A stretch of 23,938 bases of DNA from Deltaproteobacteria bacterium (GTDB lineage Bacteria; Desulfobacterota; Syntrophia; Syntrophales; UBA2192), in assembly GCA_026388445.1 (NCBI GenBank), contig JAPLJU010000150.1, positions 1 to 23,938 on the forward strand, read 5' to 3'. The translations under genes were made by a program, and so were the position numbers. The notes below the pieces were generated by a model. It was not told the origin of the DNA. It ran no database searches and worked only from the letters and a program-made list of their open reading frames with translations. Shown here piece after piece: positions 22,820 through 23,938 of this stretch; the stretch's first letter is position 1; each line of letters starts with the position of its first letter.

Positions 22820-22837
22820 TCGGCAAGTGCTTGCCGA
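22820..22837. promoter_or_regulatory. Perfect inverted repeat, candidate NrpR operator
   Basis: TCGGCAAGTGCTTGCCGA is an 8-2-8 perfect palindrome ending 7 bp before the nrpR ATG. It covers roughly -4 to +14 relative to the transcription start expected from the promoter at 22841-22869, the right place for a repressor site. Archaeal NrpR sites have a different core (GGAA-N6-TTCC), so direct binding by this protein is only inferred. In RNA it could instead form a hairpin near the start codon. Confidence 0.55.
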
Positions 22838-22840
22838 CGG

Positions 22841-22869
22841 TCTCTATCACCAGAAGGAAATCTTGTCAA
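22841..22869 (-). promoter_or_regulatory. Candidate promoter of the nrpR-gdhA operon
   Basis: On the minus strand, TTGACA (22869-22864) is followed after 17 bp by TAGAGA (22846-22841), a weak -10 (3/6). The predicted start near 22834 lies inside the palindrome. The perfect -35 and ideal spacing support it; the poor -10 suggests low basal strength or an activator. Confidence 0.4.
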
Positions 22870-22966
22870 TTACATTTTCGAACCTGTTTTTGAGTGTTGT
22901 CCACCGCGGGCCGTTCCGGTCCTGGAAGGCTGCGGCAGGGCCGGAAATACGGGCGTCTCGCACTCC

Positions 22967-22995
22967 TTGACTCCTCGGGGATTTTCGGCTACTTT
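22967..22995 (+). promoter_or_regulatory. Possible promoter of the M16 peptidase gene
   Basis: TTGACT (22967-22972), a 17-bp spacer and TACTTT (22990-22995) lie 75 bp upstream of the ATG at 23070. The -35 is good and the -10 poor. This is tentative. Confidence 0.25.
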
Positions 22996-23069
22996 TCGAC
23001 TTCAACGTGAAAAAAGTCGGCATCGGATGAGAAGCGTCATGTTGCCGATACCTTCGACACGAGGTTTTT

Positions 23070-23938
23070 ATGGAGAAATCAACAGGCTGCCCGGCCCCCA
23101 GGCTTCGGGGCGGGGAGATCGTCCACGGCTTCAAAATCAACCGGGTCGAGGAAATCCCGGAGATCCGTGTCACGGCCTATGAAGCCGAGCACATGAAAAC
23201 CGGCGCCAGGGTTCTCCATCTTCACTGCGACGATCGGGAGAATCTCTTTTCTGTGGGTTTCCGGACGCCCTCGCTAGATTCCACCGGTGTGGCCCATATC
23301 CTCGAGCACACCGTCCTTGCGGGTTCCGAAAAATACCCGGTGAAGGACGCCTTCAATGAACTGTCCCGGGCATCCCTCCAGACATTCATCAACGCCTTCA
23401 CCTATCCGGACAAGACGGTTTACCCCGTGGCAAGCCAGGTGCGGGCCGATTTCTTCAACCTTGCCCGGGTTTACACGGATCTGGTGCTGAAACCCCGGAT
23501 ATTGAGGGAGACCTTCTTCCAGGAGGGCCATCACCTCACCTTCGAGGATCCCGTTGAAACCCGGAGCCCCCTCACCGTGTCGGGGATTGTCTTCAATGAG
23601 ATGAAAGGGGCCTATTCCTCACCCGATTCCCTGATGTACAAGGCCCTTCAGGAGGGGCTTTATCCCGACACCGCCTACGCCTTTGATTCCGGGGGGGACC
23701 CCGACGTGATCCCGTCGCTCACCTATGAGCAGCTCCGGGACTTTCACAAACTCTATTATTCCCCCACGAATGCCCGGTTTTTTCTCTACGGCGATATCCC
23801 CACGGAGGATCACCTCGCGTTCCTGGAAGAGATGCTTGCGGGCTTCGGGCGGGTGAGGGTGGAGTCATCGATCGGAAGTCAAAAGCGCTGGGCGGCTCCA
23901 CGGAGGTCCCGTCGTTTCTTTCCCATCGGTAAGGAGGA
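23070..23938 (+). CDS. M16C (PreP/presequence protease-like) zinc metallopeptidase, N-terminal part
   Basis: Members of M16C are about 970-residue clam-like proteases that degrade short peptides. The first 289 residues are present and the frame continues past the window edge. The inverted zinc motif HxxEH is HILEH at 76-80, with the third ligand Glu177 in VFNEMKG; the 97-residue spacing matches PreP proteins. DAFNELSRASLQTFINAFTY and TYPDKTVYPVASQ are also typical of this subgroup rather than of pitrilysin or PqqL. The ATG follows GAGG with a 6-nt gap. No signal peptide is seen, so it is probably cytoplasmic. It is divergent from nrpR. Confidence 0.93.
   Translation, partial: MEKSTGCPAPRLRGGEIVHGFKINRVEEIPEIRVTAYEAEHMKTGARVLHLHCDDRENLFSVGFRTPSLDSTGVAHILEHTVLAGSEKYPVKDAFNELSRASLQTFINAFTYPDKTVYPVASQVRADFFNLARVYTDLVLKPRILRETFFQEGHHLTFEDPVETRSPLTVSGIVFNEMKGAYSSPDSLMYKALQEGLYPDTAYAFDSGGDPDVIPSLTYEQLRDFHKLYYSPTNARFFLYGDIPTEDHLAFLEEMLAGFGRVRVESSIGSQKRWAAPRRSRRFFPIGKE

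Overview
The window (about 24 kb, fairly GC-rich, genes on both strands) looks like chromosomal DNA of a Desulfobacterota/Deltaproteobacteria-type bacterium, perhaps a Syntrophales-like anaerobe. The assignment rests on gene content (yggT-divIVA beside proC, RNase E/G beside a YciO-type protein, a bacterial NrpR, a probable selenoprotein). No rRNA or tRNA is present to confirm it.

Layout. 1-1831 (minus): yggT followed by divIVA, whose long tail runs off the left edge. 2123-2938 (plus): proC, divergent from yggT. 2992-3236: a transposase-free 245-bp element with doubled inverted terminal repeats of IS21-like appearance. 3245-5659 (minus): a yciO-rng pair. 5660-6576: an AT-rich non-coding stretch with a good promoter, two imperfect direct repeats and a strong Rho-independent terminator, which together look like a long regulated leader. 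6367-12600 (plus): a full pgaABCD operon for synthesis, partial deacetylation and export of poly-beta-1,6-N-acetylglucosamine, a biofilm exopolysaccharide.

12720-15565 (minus): a small exported heavy-metal-associated-domain protein, a frameshifted myo-inositol-1-phosphate synthase, and dTDP-glucose 4,6-dehydratase. The small protein is interrupted by an in-frame UGA at the second position of its CxxC motif. The UGA is followed at the right distance by a hairpin that fits the bacterial SECIS rules, so it is best read as an unrecognised selenoprotein (CxxU). This is the most notable item in the window.

15626-15862 (plus): a small Cys-rich conserved protein. 16003-18594 (minus): an 863-residue protein that joins a KaiC/RecA-like N-terminus without a Walker A motif to a pyruvate phosphate dikinase-type ATP-grasp module. 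18723-20258 (plus): a GAF-AAA+-Fis sigma54 activator with a TTGACA promoter so close to the ATG that the mRNA may be leaderless. 20407-22812 (minus): NrpR-like nitrogen regulator followed by NADP-type glutamate dehydrogenase, with a perfect 8-2-8 palindrome over the predicted nrpR transcription start. 23070-end (plus): the N-terminal part of a PreP-like M16 zinc protease.

The genes fall into several functional groups: cell-pole and envelope organisation (DivIVA, YggT), RNA processing (RNase E/G), biofilm polysaccharide and sugar-nucleotide metabolism (Pga, RfbB, inositol phosphate synthase), and nitrogen assimilation with dedicated control (NrpR, GdhA).
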